Of a DNA stretch of 13,939 nucleotides, positions 6,585-13,939 are shown in pieces. This stretch comes from Planctomycetaceae bacterium (lineage in GTDB: Bacteria > Planctomycetota > Planctomycetia > Pirellulales > Thermoguttaceae). Each line of letters opens with the position of its first letter. Positions within the stretch are counted from its first letter, which is position 1. Location of the stretch: the NCBI GenBank assembly GCA_031261125.1, contig JAISJZ010000182.1, positions 1 through 13,939 of the forward strand. Reading direction: 5' to 3'. The position numbers and the translations under genes were made by a program. Below the pieces are notes generated by a model. That model did not search any database, was not told where the DNA came from, and worked only from the letters and a program-made list of their open reading frames with translations.

Positions 6585-7211
6585 TCAAGGCGAAACGGCG
6601 AGCCGGTTTTCAACTTGGTCGATTCCCGGTTCGAGAACAAGCATTGCTTCGGCAAGGTCTTTGAGCCGCGGTGCGGCGACGGTACCGGTCAAAATGACCG
6701 ACCGGTTCTTAAATTCAAACCGGATTTCCGGCGATAATAGCCGGGTTTGAATCCGCCGGGCAATATCTTCGGTCAAGGACGTGTTCGTTTGCTGCAAAAC
6801 GACAACATCATCGTCTCCGATTTCTGCCAAACCGACTTTGCCGGACAGCGGGCGAAGCGGAAACGTTTTGAAATCCAGAGCAATCCGCGGCTGATACCGC
6901 TGTGTTCTTACATCGACATTTTCCACGACGTTGTTATCGACTAACGGTGCGGTTTCTTCGGTAACCAATGTTCCTTCAATCGCCGATTTGACCGTTTGTT
7001 CGGTGATTTCTCTCGTTGCCATCCGTTCCCGAAGCCGGGCTTCAACGGTATCCTTGACAGTTTCCGTCAAATCGATACCTACCTCGCTGCTTAACGACTT
7101 TTGAATATCTTCGGCGGAAATAATCTGTTCGCTGCCAGCGGGTGCCGTCTGTCCGAACAGTGCCGGTACAAAACAGCACAGAGCAAAAAGCATAAACGCG
7201 ATTTTTTTCAT
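6585..7211 (-). CDS. Secreted BON-domain protein
   Basis: A 208-residue exported protein. MKKIAFMLFALCCFVPALFG is a signal peptide, with cleavage likely after residues 20-21. Residues 30-105 are acidic and probably helical. The C-terminal stretch of about 144-206 (TSLTEDIARRIQTRLL, then IRFEFKNRSVILTGTV, then ending VENRLAVSP) has the alpha-beta pattern of a single BON domain (helix, strand, NGxVxLxGxV-like turn, helix, final strand with 'v.n.l.v'). BON domains bind phospholipid surfaces and occur in periplasmic proteins such as OsmY, usually as two copies; this one has one. The start is firm: AGGAGG at 7216-7221 precedes ATG 7209-7211 by 4 nt. It is divergent from the TPR-CHAT gene, sharing an 84-nt AT-rich intergenic region. 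A hairpin follows the gene. The specific role is unknown. Confidence 0.75.
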   Translation of the reverse strand: MKKIAFMLFALCCFVPALFGQTAPAGSEQIISAEDIQKSLSSEVGIDLTETVKDTVEARLRERMATREITEQTVKSAIEGTLVTEETAPLVDNNVVENVDVRTQRYQPRIALDFKTFPLRPLSGKVGLAEIGDDDVVVLQQTNTSLTEDIARRIQTRLLSPEIRFEFKNRSVILTGTVAAPRLKDLAEAMLVLEPGIDQVENRLAVSP

Positions 7212-7263
7212 AAATCCTCCTGTGAAAATAATTTTTCGTATTTTCCTTTTCTGTATTATCGGT

Positions 7264-7290
7264 TATAATGGTACTTTAATTTAGACGGAG
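7264..7290 (+). promoter_or_regulatory. -10 box and ribosome site for the TPR-CHAT gene
   Basis: TATAAT at 7264-7269 is an exact -10, but no convincing -35 is found 17 nt upstream. GGAG at 7287-7290 is the ribosome site, 5 nt from the first ATG (7296) and 8 nt from the second (7299). The opposite strand of the same AT-rich 84-nt region must also carry the promoter of the BON gene (candidates TATAAC or GATAAT), so this is a bidirectional promoter region. Confidence 0.4.
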
Positions 7291-7295
7291 AAACG

Positions 7296-10200
7296 ATGAT
7301 GTACCGATTTTTCCTTTGCGTAATTCTAACCGCTTTGACGGCACCGGCGTTCGGTCAAATGATAAACCGGGTGGTACCGTCAAAAGAGTATTTTACCTTT
7401 TCGCTGCGCCGTTTCAATGAGGGCAATTTCAATGCGGCATTCAACGATTTTAATAAGGACTTACAGCAGGCGGTTAAGATTCCTGACGCGAACGGACAGA
7501 TGTTTCTCTGGCTTGATTCGATGACGTACTGGATAATGTGCGGCGAATGTCATTATCAGGCAGCGCGGTACGACGATGCACTCCGGGCGTTCAATAATGC
7601 TCTGCAAATTTATCTGACCCAGCCGGACTGGTTGAAACAAATCTCTTATGCCGGAGGTCCGGCGGCGGTGCCGCGGCAGCCGTTCGCGTGGGGTACCTCC
7701 GCCCGAAAAGGCGGAATGGGCGACTTCCGGCAGTGCAAGTTTCAAATCCTGCAAGAGAATATTAACATCATTAATCTCGGCAAACACGGAACGGCAGTTC
7801 AGCAGAATGCACAAATGAATTCGATTCACGCCGACGAAATTATCAGCCGAATGGCATTGATGGTTCGCCGCCGCGCCGAAATTTTGGGACCGCTGTCGAA
7901 ATACGACCCGCAAACGAAATTGTTGTCGGAAGTTCTCGGCGGCAAACCGTGTCCGCCGAATCATTTTACCGGCGTGTGGGTTGACGTTCTTTACGGATTG
8001 GCGTTGTCGGCAATGGGCGACGATGCTGCCGCTATACCGGAATTAGAACGCGGTTTGTTGATGCAAGGGCAGTTCGACCATCAATTAACGCCGGCTGCGT
8101 TGTACGAATTAGGCAACATTGCCCGGCGTGCGAATAAAAATGAGGATGCTCAAAAAAATTATTTGGAAGCATCCTTTTCGGCATTCCTTGCCGGTGATTG
8201 GGTACTTCTCGGCGAAACGTTCCGTAAAATGTCCGATACGCAGAAGTTGATTGACAAAAACAAACCGTTTCCGCCGATTGCCGCCGCATTGGCATTTTTC
8301 GGCGGTCAGAAAGATGTCAGTCCGTTTGTTCTTGTTCCGCTGTGTCTTGAAAAAGCGGAAGATGCGTTGAGTGCCGGTAATGCTGCCGGTGCCGCAACGC
8401 TGAATGTGCAGGCAAGCAATATAATGAGCAAACGGGATATAGCCGCGAGTGTTCACGGCGCACGGAGTGATTACATTGCGGCGATGCTGTCTTATACGGC
8501 GGCATATAACGATTACGTCAACGGCAAACCGCCGCTGCTGCAACTGCAAGCAGGCGATAAACATTTAGAAACAGCCCTCGGTTTTGTAAACCGCGGTTCG
8601 CTCTGGCTGCATCAGTTGCGGGTGCTGGAATCGTTTTTCCGGCAAAATATGATAACCACGCGGGGACCGATAACAATACGCATTGCCGATGAGTTATACG
8701 ATTTACTGCTGCGGGACCCAACGGCAAACGATTGGGCGGTGCAGCCGATGGATTCGCTGGCTGCAATGACATCGGTGCCGCCGGAGGCGTTTGAACGCTG
8801 GTTTAACGCTGCATTGCAGCGGGGCGATAAGGAGAGGGCGTTCAACATTTCGGAGAAGGCACGCCGGGCAAAATTTTTCTCGTCCTTTACGCTTGGTCCC
8901 CGGCTGTTTTCACTGCGCATTTTGTTTGAAGGTTCCTCCAATGACATTACGCCGCAGATGCAACTCGAACGGCAAACACTGTCGCTGGACTTCACAAAGT
9001 TTAACGACTTGTCGAAGAAAGTTCGGGACATCAAACAGCAGTTACAGACCGTTCCGCTTGTGCCGAAAGAGCAGGCACAAATTGAAAAACAAAAGCAACT
9101 GTTTAACGACCTTGAAAAATACAGTTATGCCCAAGAGGCGATGCTTCGTTCGATGGCGTTGACCCGGACAAAGGTACCGAACGTGTTCCCGCCGGTACTG
9201 ACACTTGAACAAATCCGCAAGGAATTGCCGGAAGGAACGGCAATGCTTGTCTTCGTACAAGCACTCGGAACATATCACGGTTTCCTGCTTGACAGCAGGA
9301 ACCTCGATATGTGGACACTGACGCAAGAACTTCGGGCGGATTCGCTGCAAAAACTGATTACCGATTATCTGGACGCTCTCGGCAATAAAGACCCGAACCG
9401 GTCGATAAGCGTGAAAGATATGACCGACCCGAAAGCAAAGTGGAAGGAAACAGGACAGAAGTTGTTGAACCGCTTGCTCGGCAACAAACCCCGACCGGTA
9501 AATTTTACCGAACTGGTGATTGTTCCGACGGGACCGTTGTGGTATGTTCCGTTTGAAGCGATGTGCGTCGGCGATAAAGAGTTGCGTCCGTTGATTACAG
9601 CCGGAAAAGACCCGTTACGGGTGCGGTACTCGCCGACGGCTTCACTGGGGGTACCCGTGCAGGGCGGCGGACGAAGTGCCGCAGTACCGGTACTGACGGT
9701 TTGCGGCAAATTTGTTTCCAAAGAGGGACCGGAAGTATCGCTGAATGCCGTTGACCGGCTTATTAAAGCAGGAATTCAAAACATCGTGCCGATGCCGGCA
9801 ACTTTGTCCGATGCGAATTACCGGGGACTGCCCGCGTCATCTTCGGCGTTTGCGTCGCAGGTGAAACAACTGGTGGTATTAGATGATATACCGGTACCGC
9901 AGAACGGTTTGCCGCTTGGCTGGTCGCCGTTCAGTATGGACAAAGACAAATTGAAGAATTCGGTCGGCACTTGGCTGAACCTGCCGTGGGGAGGACCGCA
10001 ACTGATTATCCTGCCCGGTTTTCACACACCGGCGGAAACGTCGTTGAAAGTTGCCAGCCGGGGAACAGCCAAAGCGGTTCCGAACGGAGATGATTTATTC
10101 CTTTCGGCAATGGCGTTGGAAGCGTGCGGGGCAAAAACGGTTTTGATAAGCCGTTGGCGCACCGGCGGTCGGGCTTCTTACGATTTAACGGAACATTTTT

Positions 10201-10433
10201 TGAAGAATTACGCGGTACTTCCGGCGGCGGAGGCGTGGCAGCAGGCGTTACTCGATGTCGGCAGTGAACCGTTGACATTGAACGAAGAACCGCGGGTTCG
10301 TGTTTCAGCAGCCGAGAAGGACATAGAACCGCCGTTGGCGAATCATCCGTTTTTCTGGGGGGCATTTATGCTTATTGACAGGGGCGAAAAACCGGAACAG
10401 GCAGCGGCGAAACCCGCCAGCGGATTGGATTAA
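7296..10433 (+). CDS. Secreted TPR-CHAT protein lacking the CHAT catalytic dyad
   Basis: A 1045-residue protein with a signal peptide (1-21, MMYRFFLCVILTALTAPAFG then Q). The middle is helical and TPR-like: for example 76-106 (GECHYQAARYDDALRAFNNA), 226-256 (YGLALSAMGDDAAAIPELER), 265-298 (ALYELGNIARRANKNEDAQK) and about 497-528. A predicted coiled-coil-like segment (about 553-615) follows. The C-terminal CHAT domain (about 636-1028) shows LVIVPTGPLWYVPFEAM (740-756), RYSPTASLG (777-785), LIILPGFHT (903-911), GAKTVLISRW (945-954) and HPFFWGAFMLI (1017-1027), all CHAT landmarks. CHAT domains are caspase/separase-like cysteine peptidases. Here the LSACET catalytic-Cys position reads LPGFHT (Phe909 in place of Cys), and the strand that usually carries the His (about 858-866, QLVVLDDIP) has none. 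It is therefore probably not a peptidase. Similar planctomycete proteins with PGFHT are in my recollection, so this may be a family trait. A secreted TPR gene follows 83 nt downstream. Confidence 0.85.
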   Translation: MMYRFFLCVILTALTAPAFGQMINRVVPSKEYFTFSLRRFNEGNFNAAFNDFNKDLQQAVKIPDANGQMFLWLDSMTYWIMCGECHYQAARYDDALRAFNNALQIYLTQPDWLKQISYAGGPAAVPRQPFAWGTSARKGGMGDFRQCKFQILQENINIINLGKHGTAVQQNAQMNSIHADEIISRMALMVRRRAEILGPLSKYDPQTKLLSEVLGGKPCPPNHFTGVWVDVLYGLALSAMGDDAAAIPELERGLLMQGQFDHQLTPAALYELGNIARRANKNEDAQKNYLEASFSAFLAGDWVLLGETFRKMSDTQKLIDKNKPFPPIAAALAFFGGQKDVSPFVLVPLCLEKAEDALSAGNAAGAATLNVQASNIMSKRDIAASVHGARSDYIAAMLSYTAAYNDYVNGKPPLLQLQAGDKHLETALGFVNRGSLWLHQLRVLESFFRQNMITTRGPITIRIADELYDLLLRDPTANDWAVQPMDSLAAMTSVPPEAFERWFNAALQRGDKERAFNISEKARRAKFFSSFTLGPRLFSLRILFEGSSNDITPQMQLERQTLSLDFTKFNDLSKKVRDIKQQLQTVPLVPKEQAQIEKQKQLFNDLEKYSYAQEAMLRSMALTRTKVPNVFPPVLTLEQIRKELPEGTAMLVFVQALGTYHGFLLDSRNLDMWTLTQELRADSLQKLITDYLDALGNKDPNRSISVKDMTDPKAKWKETGQKLLNRLLGNKPRPVNFTELVIVPTGPLWYVPFEAMCVGDKELRPLITAGKDPLRVRYSPTASLGVPVQGGGRSAAVPVLTVCGKFVSKEGPEVSLNAVDRLIKAGIQNIVPMPATLSDANYRGLPASSSAFASQVKQLVVLDDIPVPQNGLPLGWSPFSMDKDKLKNSVGTWLNLPWGGPQLIILPGFHTPAETSLKVASRGTAKAVPNGDDLFLSAMALEACGAKTVLISRWRTGGRASYDLTEHFLKNYAVLPAAEAWQQALLDVGSEPLTLNEEPRVRVSAAEKDIEPPLANHPFFWGAFMLIDRGEKPEQAAAKPASGLD

Positions 10434-10444
10434 CAGTTAGGACG

Positions 10445-10513
10445 TTTAGCCGCCGTTTCGGCGGCGCATAGTTTCATACATCAACAAACACCGCCGCCGA
10501 AGCGGCGGCTAGA
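10445..10513. repeat. REP/BIME-like pair of inverted GC-rich palindromes
   Basis: Two 22-nt arms, 10445-10466 and 10492-10513, are inverted copies of each other with two mismatches, separated by 25 AT-rich nt. Each arm is itself a palindrome: GCCGCC(GTTTC)GGCGGC in the first, and GCCGCCG(AAG)CGGCGGC in the second. The whole can fold as two short hairpins or one long one; both mismatches allow G-U pairs in RNA. This is the architecture of a REP doublet (BIME). It fills the gap between the CHAT and TPR genes, and its second arm ends only 3 nt before the TPR start codon, where a ribosome site would lie. It may also act as a transcript-end or stability hairpin for the CHAT mRNA, although no T-tract follows. 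Confidence 0.65.
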
Positions 10514-10516
10514 CCA

Positions 10517-12487
10517 ATGACGTTAAAAACAACTTTATTTTTTGTTTCGCTGTTTCTTTGCACATCGCTTGCATTGGCGCAGGACGCGGTGCTGGTACCG
10601 AACGAGGAAGTTGACCTGCCCGTGCCGGCAAACAAGGATTCCGCCGATGCCGCAAATCCGGGGATGCCGTACCTCGATTTGGCAACCGAAGAAAAATTGA
10701 AGGCAAAACTCCCTGCCGATTTAGGAAAAGTCATCGGACTTTGCCGAAAAGCGGAAAAGGAAGGACTGTCCGGCGAAAATCTGACGTACTGCCATCAGTT
10801 GCGTGCGTCCGCCCAACTGCAACGGGGACTGCTGGCTGCCCAACAGTTAATCGGCAAACCGAAAGAGCAAATGCCGGCGGATTGGGAAGCGGTTACTCTA
10901 AAAACGTTGGCAGACCTCGAAGAGGCGGTCAAAATTATGAAAGACCAACCGCTGCCTTTTTTGCGGATTGCTCAACTGCAAAAGATTTTGCCGAACGGCG
11001 ATACGAAGCGGGCGGCGGCGGCACTTGACGAAGCGTTGGCGGCGGCAAAGGGCGACCAAATCACATTTACGCAGGTCTTAACACTCAAAGCGTCAATGGA
11101 AGGCGACCCGAAAAAACGGGAAGAAATTATTGCCAACGGAATAAGAGATAATGCGAATCCGCATCTTTTGCTGCTGCACGCACTTGCGCTGATTGACTTG
11201 AAACAGTTGGACAAAGCGTCAGAGGAATTGCACAAGATTTTGGAACAGGAACCGGGTAACGAACGGGCGTTTGATTTAGCCCTCGGTTTGTTGTGCGACC
11301 AAGGAAAGTTTGACGATGCGCTGAAACTGCTGGATACCGTAGATAAGGGCAGTAAGAACACAGAAAATATTCTCAAACGGGTTCAGATTCTGACGCAAAT
11401 GGGCAAACAGTCCGATGCCGTGAAATATCTGGACCAACTGCGGGAACAGCAGCCGGAGAACATTCGGATTTTGCATCTGCGTTCGCTGATACATTTTGAT
11501 AACAAGGATTACGATAATGCGTTAAAAGACATTGAGGCGGCGATCCGTATTGAACCGAACAACGGACTGTACCTGTTTCACAAGGCGCGGATATTGGCGG
11601 TGTCGGAGAGAGAAGACGATGCCGTGAAGATTCTGAACGACATACTGCAAAACGAACCGCAGAACATTGAAGCAGCATTGTTGAAAATTCAGATTCTTTC
11701 GTCCCGGAAGAAAGTTGACGAGGCAGTTGCAGTCGTAGAGACGCTGGAAAAACAACAGCCGAACAATGAGCGGTGGATGATGTTGAAAATTTCGGTGTAT
11801 GCAGACGGCGATAAGTTTGACAAGGCGTTGGAACTTGTTGACAAATGGATTAAGGAGAAGCCGGACGATGAAAAGCGGCAAATACTGAAAGCACAGATTT
11901 ATGTTGATAAGAAGGACTACGATAAAGCCAGAAGTATTGCGGAGGAACTGCACAAGAAGTACCCTGACAAGGACAACATCACGGTCCTGCTCATCGGAAT
12001 TCTTTCTTCGCAGAAGAAAAACAAAGAGGCGGTGAAACTTATGGAACCGCTTTTGAAAAAGGAGCCGGAGAACATTGCTTTTTTGCGTGTCCAATCGCAA
12101 CTGCTCATTTCGACGAATCAGCACAACGAAGCAATAAAAATGCTGGAGAAAATCATTAAGATTGTCCCGAAAGATGAAACGTCGATTAACAATTTATCGT
12201 GGATACTTTCAACATCGCCGGTCGATATAGTGCGCGACGGCAAGCGGGCATTGGAATTGGCGTTGAAAGCGAGCGAGTTGACCGGCTACAAAAAGGCGTA
12301 TATTTTGAGTACATTGGCGGCGGCGTATGCCGAGACCGGTGATTTTGACAAGGCGGTTGAATGGTCGCTCAAGAGCATTGATTTATCAAAAGACGACGAG
12401 AACGTTTCGGAACGTATCGAGGACTTGCAGAAGGAACTTGATTCCTATAAGAACAAGAAACCGTTCCGCGAAGCGATTAACGAGTAA
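10517..12487 (+). CDS. Secreted tetratricopeptide-repeat protein
   Basis: A 656-residue exported scaffold. MTLKTTLFFVSLFLCTSLAL plus AQDA is a signal peptide. After an N-terminal helical part (about 55-215) come roughly ten TPR units in register every 33-36 residues, starting near 215. Repeat signatures include LDKASEELHKILEQEPGNER (231-250), FDDALKLL (265-272), YDNALKDIEAAIRIEPNNG (332-350), DDAVKILNDILQNEPQNIEA (367-386), DEAVAVVETLEKQQPNNER (401-419), YDKARSIAEEL (468-478) and HNEAIKMLEKIIKIVPKDET (536-555). The tail NNLSWILSTSPVDIVRDGKR (558-577), followed by AAAYAETGDFDKAVEWSLKS (601-620), is a C-terminus common in planctomycete TPR proteins. TPRs bind partner proteins; the partner is not known, and the CHAT protein just upstream is the obvious candidate. 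The start is fixed by the signal peptide, but it has no Shine-Dalgarno: the preceding bases form a GC-rich palindrome ending 3 nt away. One base separates its stop from the waaA start. Confidence 0.85.
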   Translation: MTLKTTLFFVSLFLCTSLALAQDAVLVPNEEVDLPVPANKDSADAANPGMPYLDLATEEKLKAKLPADLGKVIGLCRKAEKEGLSGENLTYCHQLRASAQLQRGLLAAQQLIGKPKEQMPADWEAVTLKTLADLEEAVKIMKDQPLPFLRIAQLQKILPNGDTKRAAAALDEALAAAKGDQITFTQVLTLKASMEGDPKKREEIIANGIRDNANPHLLLLHALALIDLKQLDKASEELHKILEQEPGNERAFDLALGLLCDQGKFDDALKLLDTVDKGSKNTENILKRVQILTQMGKQSDAVKYLDQLREQQPENIRILHLRSLIHFDNKDYDNALKDIEAAIRIEPNNGLYLFHKARILAVSEREDDAVKILNDILQNEPQNIEAALLKIQILSSRKKVDEAVAVVETLEKQQPNNERWMMLKISVYADGDKFDKALELVDKWIKEKPDDEKRQILKAQIYVDKKDYDKARSIAEELHKKYPDKDNITVLLIGILSSQKKNKEAVKLMEPLLKKEPENIAFLRVQSQLLISTNQHNEAIKMLEKIIKIVPKDETSINNLSWILSTSPVDIVRDGKRALELALKASELTGYKKAYILSTLAAAYAETGDFDKAVEWSLKSIDLSKDDENVSERIEDLQKELDSYKNKKPFREAINE

Positions 12488-12488
12488 G

Positions 12489-13793
12489 ATGTTCAAACGC
12501 TGGCTGTTTAACTTCATCTATCTGATTGCGTTAACGGTATTTTCGCCGATGCTGCTCTACCGTAGTGTCAAACACGGAAAATACCGCAACGGATTCAGAC
12601 AAAAATATCTGGGGCGCATCCCGCGCCGCCGGAACGTTCTGAAACGCTATAAAAAAAACGATACCGCGGAAACGAAAATCGTTTGGTTTCACGCCGTCAG
12701 CGTCGGTGAAGTTAATCTGCTTCGTCCGTTGTTGAAACTGATTAAAGAAACGAAACCGGATTGGAACTGCGTTGTTTCGACAACGTCGCAAACCGGTATG
12801 GAATTGGCGGAAAAAATTTTCGGCAAAGATTATACCGTGTTTTACTGTCCGCTCGATTTTAGTTGGGCGGTCTCTAAGGCGGTGCAGCGTTTGCAGCCGA
12901 CGATGCTGGTACTGGCAGAGCAGGAGTTATGGTCTAACCTGATTGATGCGGTCAAGCAAAGCGGGGCGAAAGTTGCTGTCGTCAATGGCCGGTTCAGCGA
13001 AGGCGGTTATAAAAATTACTTGCGGATTCGTCCGTTCATCGCCCCGATGCTTCGGCAACTTGACACCGTTGCCGTTCAAAGCGAAACTTACGCCGGCTGG
13101 TTTCGGCAACTCGGTGCGTCTGCCGATGCAATTCAAATCACCGGTTCGATGAAATTCGACGGAGCGCGTTCCGACCGGAACAATCCCGATACGCAGCGGT
13201 TCCGGCAACTCGCCGGTATTACGGACAGCGATGTTGTGTTTTTTGCGGGCAGTACACAAGCACCAGAAGAACAATACGCCGTCGAGTGTTATGAAAATCT
13301 GAAAAACGAATTTCCGCAACTTCGGCTGATATTAGTGCCGCGGCATCCTGAACGGTTCGAAGATGTTGCGAAAATGCTGGACGGCAAAGGCGTTCTTTGG
13401 CAGCGGCGTTCCGCTTTCAACGAGCGGGAAACACTCGACAGTGCGCCGGCAGCGGTATTGCCGGATTCAACCGAAACATCAGGTAACTGTTCTAACAAAG
13501 AAGTCGTTCCCCGGATTTTGCTGGTCGATACCGTCGGCGAATTAGGGGCGTGGTGGGGAACAGCGCATATTGCTTTCGTCGGCGGCAGTATGGGAAGCCG
13601 GGGCGGGCAAAATATGCTTGAACCGTCGGCTTACGGAGCAGCGGTGAGTTTCGGTCCGAACACGAAAAATTTTCGGGGCATTGTCGATTTACTTCTTCGG
13701 AATGATGCCGCCAAAACGGTGAACGACCAAGTCGAAATGCAGATATTTGTCCGCCGGTGTTTGGAAGAACCGGCGTTTGCGCAACAGTTGTGA
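12489..13793 (+). CDS. waaA: 3-deoxy-D-manno-octulosonic acid (Kdo) transferase, cut by an in-frame TGA
   Basis: WaaA (KdtA) transfers Kdo from CMP-Kdo to lipid A precursor at the inner membrane, so the organism is expected to make Kdo-containing LPS. This frame gives 434 residues. The N-terminal membrane anchor (MFKRWLFNFIYLIALTVFSP) is followed by the GT-B lipid-acceptor half: WFHAVSVGEV (66-75, with the catalytic Glu74), TTSQTG (98-103), LAEQELWSN (142-150) and VNGRFSE (165-171). The CMP-Kdo half has AGSTQAPEE (253-261, usually AGSTHxxEE), VPRHPERF (283-290), VDTVGELGAWWGTAHIAFVG (346-365), GGSMGSRGGQN (365-375, His to Gln, as I recall in planctomycetes) and FGPNTKNF (388-395). The ATG at 12489 is 1 nt after the TPR stop. 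An ATG further up in the same frame (12327) is rejected because it lies inside the TPR gene and would precede the membrane anchor. The TGA at 13791 looks premature, since conserved C-terminal sequence continues in frame. Confidence 0.93.
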   Translation: MFKRWLFNFIYLIALTVFSPMLLYRSVKHGKYRNGFRQKYLGRIPRRRNVLKRYKKNDTAETKIVWFHAVSVGEVNLLRPLLKLIKETKPDWNCVVSTTSQTGMELAEKIFGKDYTVFYCPLDFSWAVSKAVQRLQPTMLVLAEQELWSNLIDAVKQSGAKVAVVNGRFSEGGYKNYLRIRPFIAPMLRQLDTVAVQSETYAGWFRQLGASADAIQITGSMKFDGARSDRNNPDTQRFRQLAGITDSDVVFFAGSTQAPEEQYAVECYENLKNEFPQLRLILVPRHPERFEDVAKMLDGKGVLWQRRSAFNERETLDSAPAAVLPDSTETSGNCSNKEVVPRILLVDTVGELGAWWGTAHIAFVGGSMGSRGGQNMLEPSAYGAAVSFGPNTKNFRGIVDLLLRNDAAKTVNDQVEMQIFVRRCLEEPAFAQQL

Positions 13794-13880
13794 CGGAACG
13801 CCCAAGCCCTTGTACAGCGTCAACTTGGTGCAACGCAGCGGACGCTGGATATACTGAATAAGTTAATGGTCGGCAGTTGA
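13791..13880 (+). pseudogene. waaA: C-terminal remainder of waaA behind an in-frame TGA
   Basis: After TGA 13791-13793, 28 more codons in the same frame read RNAQALVQRQLGATQRTLDI, then LNKLMVGS, and end at TGA 13878-13880, followed at once by TAG. WaaA proteins normally end in a helix of the type '...LG.nAq.lv..q.GAt.rtld.l', so this is the true tail of the upstream gene. The residue at the TGA would be Gly (QQL-G-RNAQ), which is one base change from GGA. Either the gene is truncated by 29 residues or the base is a sequencing or strain variant. Confidence 0.8.
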
Positions 13881-13889
13881 TAGTGAAAA

Positions 13890-13939
13890 ATGCCCGATAA
13901 ATCGCCGGAAAAAATCCAAGCAATGTTCAACGGCATTGC
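13890..13939 (+). CDS. ubiE: UbiE/MenG-type quinone methyltransferase, first 16 codons
   Basis: ATG at 13890 opens MPDKSPEKIQAMFNGI and then leaves the window in frame. The pattern 'I..MF..IA..YD' a few residues from the N-terminus is the usual beginning of UbiE/MenG, the SAM-dependent C-methyltransferase of ubiquinone/menaquinone synthesis. Only this short part is visible, so no SAM motif can be checked. It begins 9 nt after the full-length waaA stop (13880), or 96 nt after the premature TGA. The close spacing to the true waaA end supports a shared transcript and supports the readthrough interpretation of the waaA tail. Confidence 0.6.
   Translation, partial: MPDKSPEKIQAMFNGI

Noticed and set aside
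9996..10134. FLSAMALEAC in the CHAT protein (residues 935-944) as the catalytic LSAC motif
   Set aside because: It lies only about 7 residues before the GAKTVLISRW strand, whereas the CHAT catalytic Cys comes about 24 or more residues before that strand. LIILPGFHT is the better match to the Cys strand.
12327..12488. Upstream extension of waaA by 54 residues
   Set aside because: It overlaps the C-terminal repeats of the TPR gene, is rich in Arg and Thr like a shadow frame, and would place these residues before the normal WaaA membrane anchor.
13791..13793. UGA recoded as glycine, as in genetic code 25, suggested by the Gly expected at this codon
   Set aside because: TGA ends the BON gene at 6585 with a hairpin right after it, and TGA also ends the full-length waaA frame at 13878. 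All other proteins read through without internal TGA, and their family membership is not that of the code-25 lineages.
1..13939. tRNA, rRNA, CRISPR array, insertion sequence or phage genes
   Set aside because: Scanning by eye found no regularly spaced repeats, transposase motifs, cloverleaf-like segments or rRNA blocks. The gaps between genes are short and accounted for above.

Overview
The window reads as about 14 kb of a Planctomycetota chromosome, probably near Pirellulales. This is inferred from protein style, since no rRNA or marker gene is present. The supporting traits are many secreted proteins with signal peptides, an aspartate kinase with four ACT domains, a secreted TPR-CHAT protein, a secreted TPR protein with the AYAETGDFDKAVEW-type tail familiar from planctomycetes, a WaaA with RGGQN in place of RGGHN, and a GspE/PilB-like protein with an N-terminal membrane region. 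Base composition is moderate and looks even, and I see no insertion sequence, phage gene, tRNA, rRNA or CRISPR array.

The left half is transcribed leftwards (minus strand). In transcription order it holds a secreted BON-domain protein (6585-7211), a secreted protein-L-isoaspartate methyltransferase with a C-terminal beta-sandwich (5130-6356), aspartate kinase (3184-4956), a GspE/PilB-like protein with a degraded ATPase site (1347-3143), a four-helix CvpA-like membrane protein (715-1338), and the first third or so of a secreted glycoside-hydrolase-like beta-propeller protein that runs off the left edge (1-367). Aspartate kinase, the GspE-like gene and the CvpA-like gene are tightly packed (40 nt and 8 nt gaps) and are probably co-transcribed. 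The BON and PCMT genes appear to be separate units: a hairpin follows BON, and a TTGACA/TATTGT promoter precedes PCMT.

The right half is transcribed rightwards. A promoter at about 7264 leads into a 1045-residue TPR-CHAT protein (7296-10433), a 656-residue TPR protein (10517-12487), waaA/kdtA (12489 onwards) and the first 16 codons of a ubiE/menG-type methyltransferase (13890-13939, cut by the window edge). WaaA attaches Kdo to lipid A and UbiE/MenG methylates quinones. The CHAT and TPR products carry signal peptides, so they should work outside the cytoplasm.

The points most worth a second look are: a GspE-like protein and a CHAT protein that have both lost their family's catalytic residues yet keep full-length folds; an in-frame TGA that cuts waaA 28 codons before a clearly conserved C-terminus; a REP/BIME-like pair of inverted GC-rich palindromes whose second copy ends 3 nt before the TPR start codon; a 12-bp inverted repeat in the aspartate kinase promoter/leader; and a gene-poor 350-bp stretch that may hold a decayed gene. 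I did not find a clear new defence or mobile system.
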